A stretch of 13,722 bases of DNA from Sphingomonadales bacterium UBA6171 (GTDB lineage: Bacteria > Pseudomonadota > Alphaproteobacteria > Sphingomonadales > Sphingomonadaceae), in the NCBI GenBank assembly GCA_002422985.1, contig DITZ01000102.1, positions 877-14,598 on the forward strand. Reading direction: 5' to 3'. Both the position numbers and the translations under genes were made by a program. The notes below the pieces were generated by a model, which worked only from the letters and a program-made list of their open reading frames with translations, had not been told where the DNA came from and made no database searches. Numbering within the stretch: position 1 is the stretch's first letter; each line of letters begins with the position of its first letter. Positions 13,025-13,722 of the stretch are shown one piece after another.

Positions 13025-13624
13025 CTACCGGGCCAATTTCCCGGCAACGCCCGCCACATGCCCGCCCAGGAAGCGTGCGCCATCCAGCTCGGTCTGGCTG
13101 GGCTGGCGGCTGCCGTCGCCGCCTGAAATCGTGGTGGCGCCATAAGGCGCGCCGCCGGTCACTTCATCGATGCGGGCCTGGCCGGCAAAGCTGTAGGGCA
13201 GGCCCACAATCGTCATGCCATGGTGCATCAGCGTGGTCAGGATGGAAAAGAGCGTGGTTTCCTGCCCGCCATGCTGCGAGGCGGTGCTGGTGAAGGCCGC
13301 GCCCACCTTGCCAACCAGCTGGCCCTGCGCCCAGATGCCGCCGGTCTGATCCCAGAAATTCGCCATCTGGCTCGCCACCCGGCCAAAGCGGGTCGGCGCG
13401 CCCACCACAATGGCGTCATAATCGGGCAGCTCGGCCACGGTGGCGAATTCAGCGGCCTGATCCACCTTGAAATGGCTTTTGGCGGCAATATCGGCGGGCA
13501 CCAGCTCCGGCACCCGCTTCACCACCGCCTCGGCCCCGGCCGCGCGCGCGCCTTCGGCCACCGCATTGGCCATGGTTTCCAGATGTCCATAGGATGAGTA
13601 ATAGAGAATAAGCACCTTGGTCAT
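13025..13624 (-). CDS. wrbA: NAD(P)H:quinone oxidoreductase, WrbA type
   Basis: Flavodoxin-fold FMN enzyme that reduces quinones by two electrons, limiting radical formation; cytoplasmic tetramer in the family. The 199 residues show the FMN phosphate loop YYSSYGHLETMA (8-19), GAPTRFGRVASQMANFWDQTG (about 75-95), and the WrbA-specific TSTASQHGGQETT (about 111-123) and LMHHGMTIVGLPYS. ATG 13624 has AGGAG about seven bases upstream. It begins 28 bases after the stop of the gene at the right edge on the same strand, so the two are likely an operon. Confidence 0.96.
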   Translation of the reverse strand: MTKVLILYYSSYGHLETMANAVAEGARAAGAEAVVKRVPELVPADIAAKSHFKVDQAAEFATVAELPDYDAIVVGAPTRFGRVASQMANFWDQTGGIWAQGQLVGKVGAAFTSTASQHGGQETTLFSILTTLMHHGMTIVGLPYSFAGQARIDEVTGGAPYGATTISGGDGSRQPSQTELDGARFLGGHVAGVAGKLAR

Positions 13625-13652
13625 ATCTAACTCCTTGCACTATTGTTGTTCA

Positions 13653-13722
13653 TCAGATGGTGGCGTCCACCAGCACCAGTTCGCTGTCTTCCAGCGCGGT
13701 GATGGTGATGCGGTCCGGATCG
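13653..13722 (-). CDS. C-terminal end of an upstream gene, possibly pirin-like (cut by window edge)
   Basis: Only 22 codons and a TGA stop (13655-13653) are visible: DPDRITITALEDSELVLVDATI. The pattern (polar turn, ITI, acidic turn, hydrophobic LVLVD near the end) fits the last strands of a cupin such as pirin/YhaK proteins, which often sit beside wrbA-like genes in sphingomonads, but 22 residues are too few to be sure. Continuous good codon use and close spacing to wrbA support a real coding end. Confidence 0.45.
   Translation of the reverse strand, partial: DPDRITITALEDSELVLVDATI

Noticed and set aside
12972..13293. Plus-strand frame opposite wrbA
   Set aside because: Arg/Gly-rich shadow; the minus strand is an unambiguous WrbA.

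Overview
The window is GC-rich, densely coded chromosomal DNA that looks like a Sphingomonadales alphaproteobacterium. The support is: a PEPxxWA-type C-terminal sorting signal (VPEPASWAM) typical of that order, ribosomal proteins S9 and L13 of alphaproteobacterial type beside a heme A synthase gene, a psd-pssA pair, and two exact GTTC-N7-GTTC motifs, which is the LexA operator form of alphaproteobacteria. The genus cannot be fixed from sequence alone.

Layout. The left edge carries the N-terminal third of RecQ helicase (minus), divergent from an ABHD10-like alpha/beta hydrolase that overlaps an exported TPR protein (plus). A 433-base gene-free stretch follows with an inverted pair of REP-like elements and the strong terminator of the rplM-rpsI operon (minus). 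Upstream of rplM on the same strand is ctaA (heme A synthase). Divergent from ctaA is psd-pssA, the two-step route from CDP-diacylglycerol to phosphatidylethanolamine, with a GTGA start/stop overlap. Next come a small single-TM protein gene (minus) whose control region holds two LexA boxes, and a divergent acyl-CoA synthetase (plus) with a six-unit 15-bp repeat at its N-terminus. A perfect 39-bp inverted repeat separates that gene from a DUF4136-like lipoprotein (minus). A PlpD-type patatin autotransporter (type Vd secretion; minus) is divergent from a secreted PEP-CTERM protein with a C39/papain-like domain (plus). The right edge has wrbA (minus), preceded by the last codons of an upstream gene, possibly pirin-like.

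Functionally this is mostly housekeeping (translation, phospholipid and heme A synthesis, DNA repair) mixed with envelope and surface proteins: TPR export, lipoprotein, autotransporter lipase and PEP-CTERM protein. There is no sign of phage, plasmid, transposase, CRISPR array or tRNA.

The most noteworthy signal is the small membrane protein at 6359-6658 (minus) with a LexA box over a TTGACA promoter and a second one wrapped round its ribosome binding site. It is a candidate SOS-induced membrane protein, possibly analogous to division inhibitors such as Caulobacter SidA. The second theme is two REP-like repeat families. One copy has run into the 3' end of the PEP-CTERM gene and encodes its last residues.
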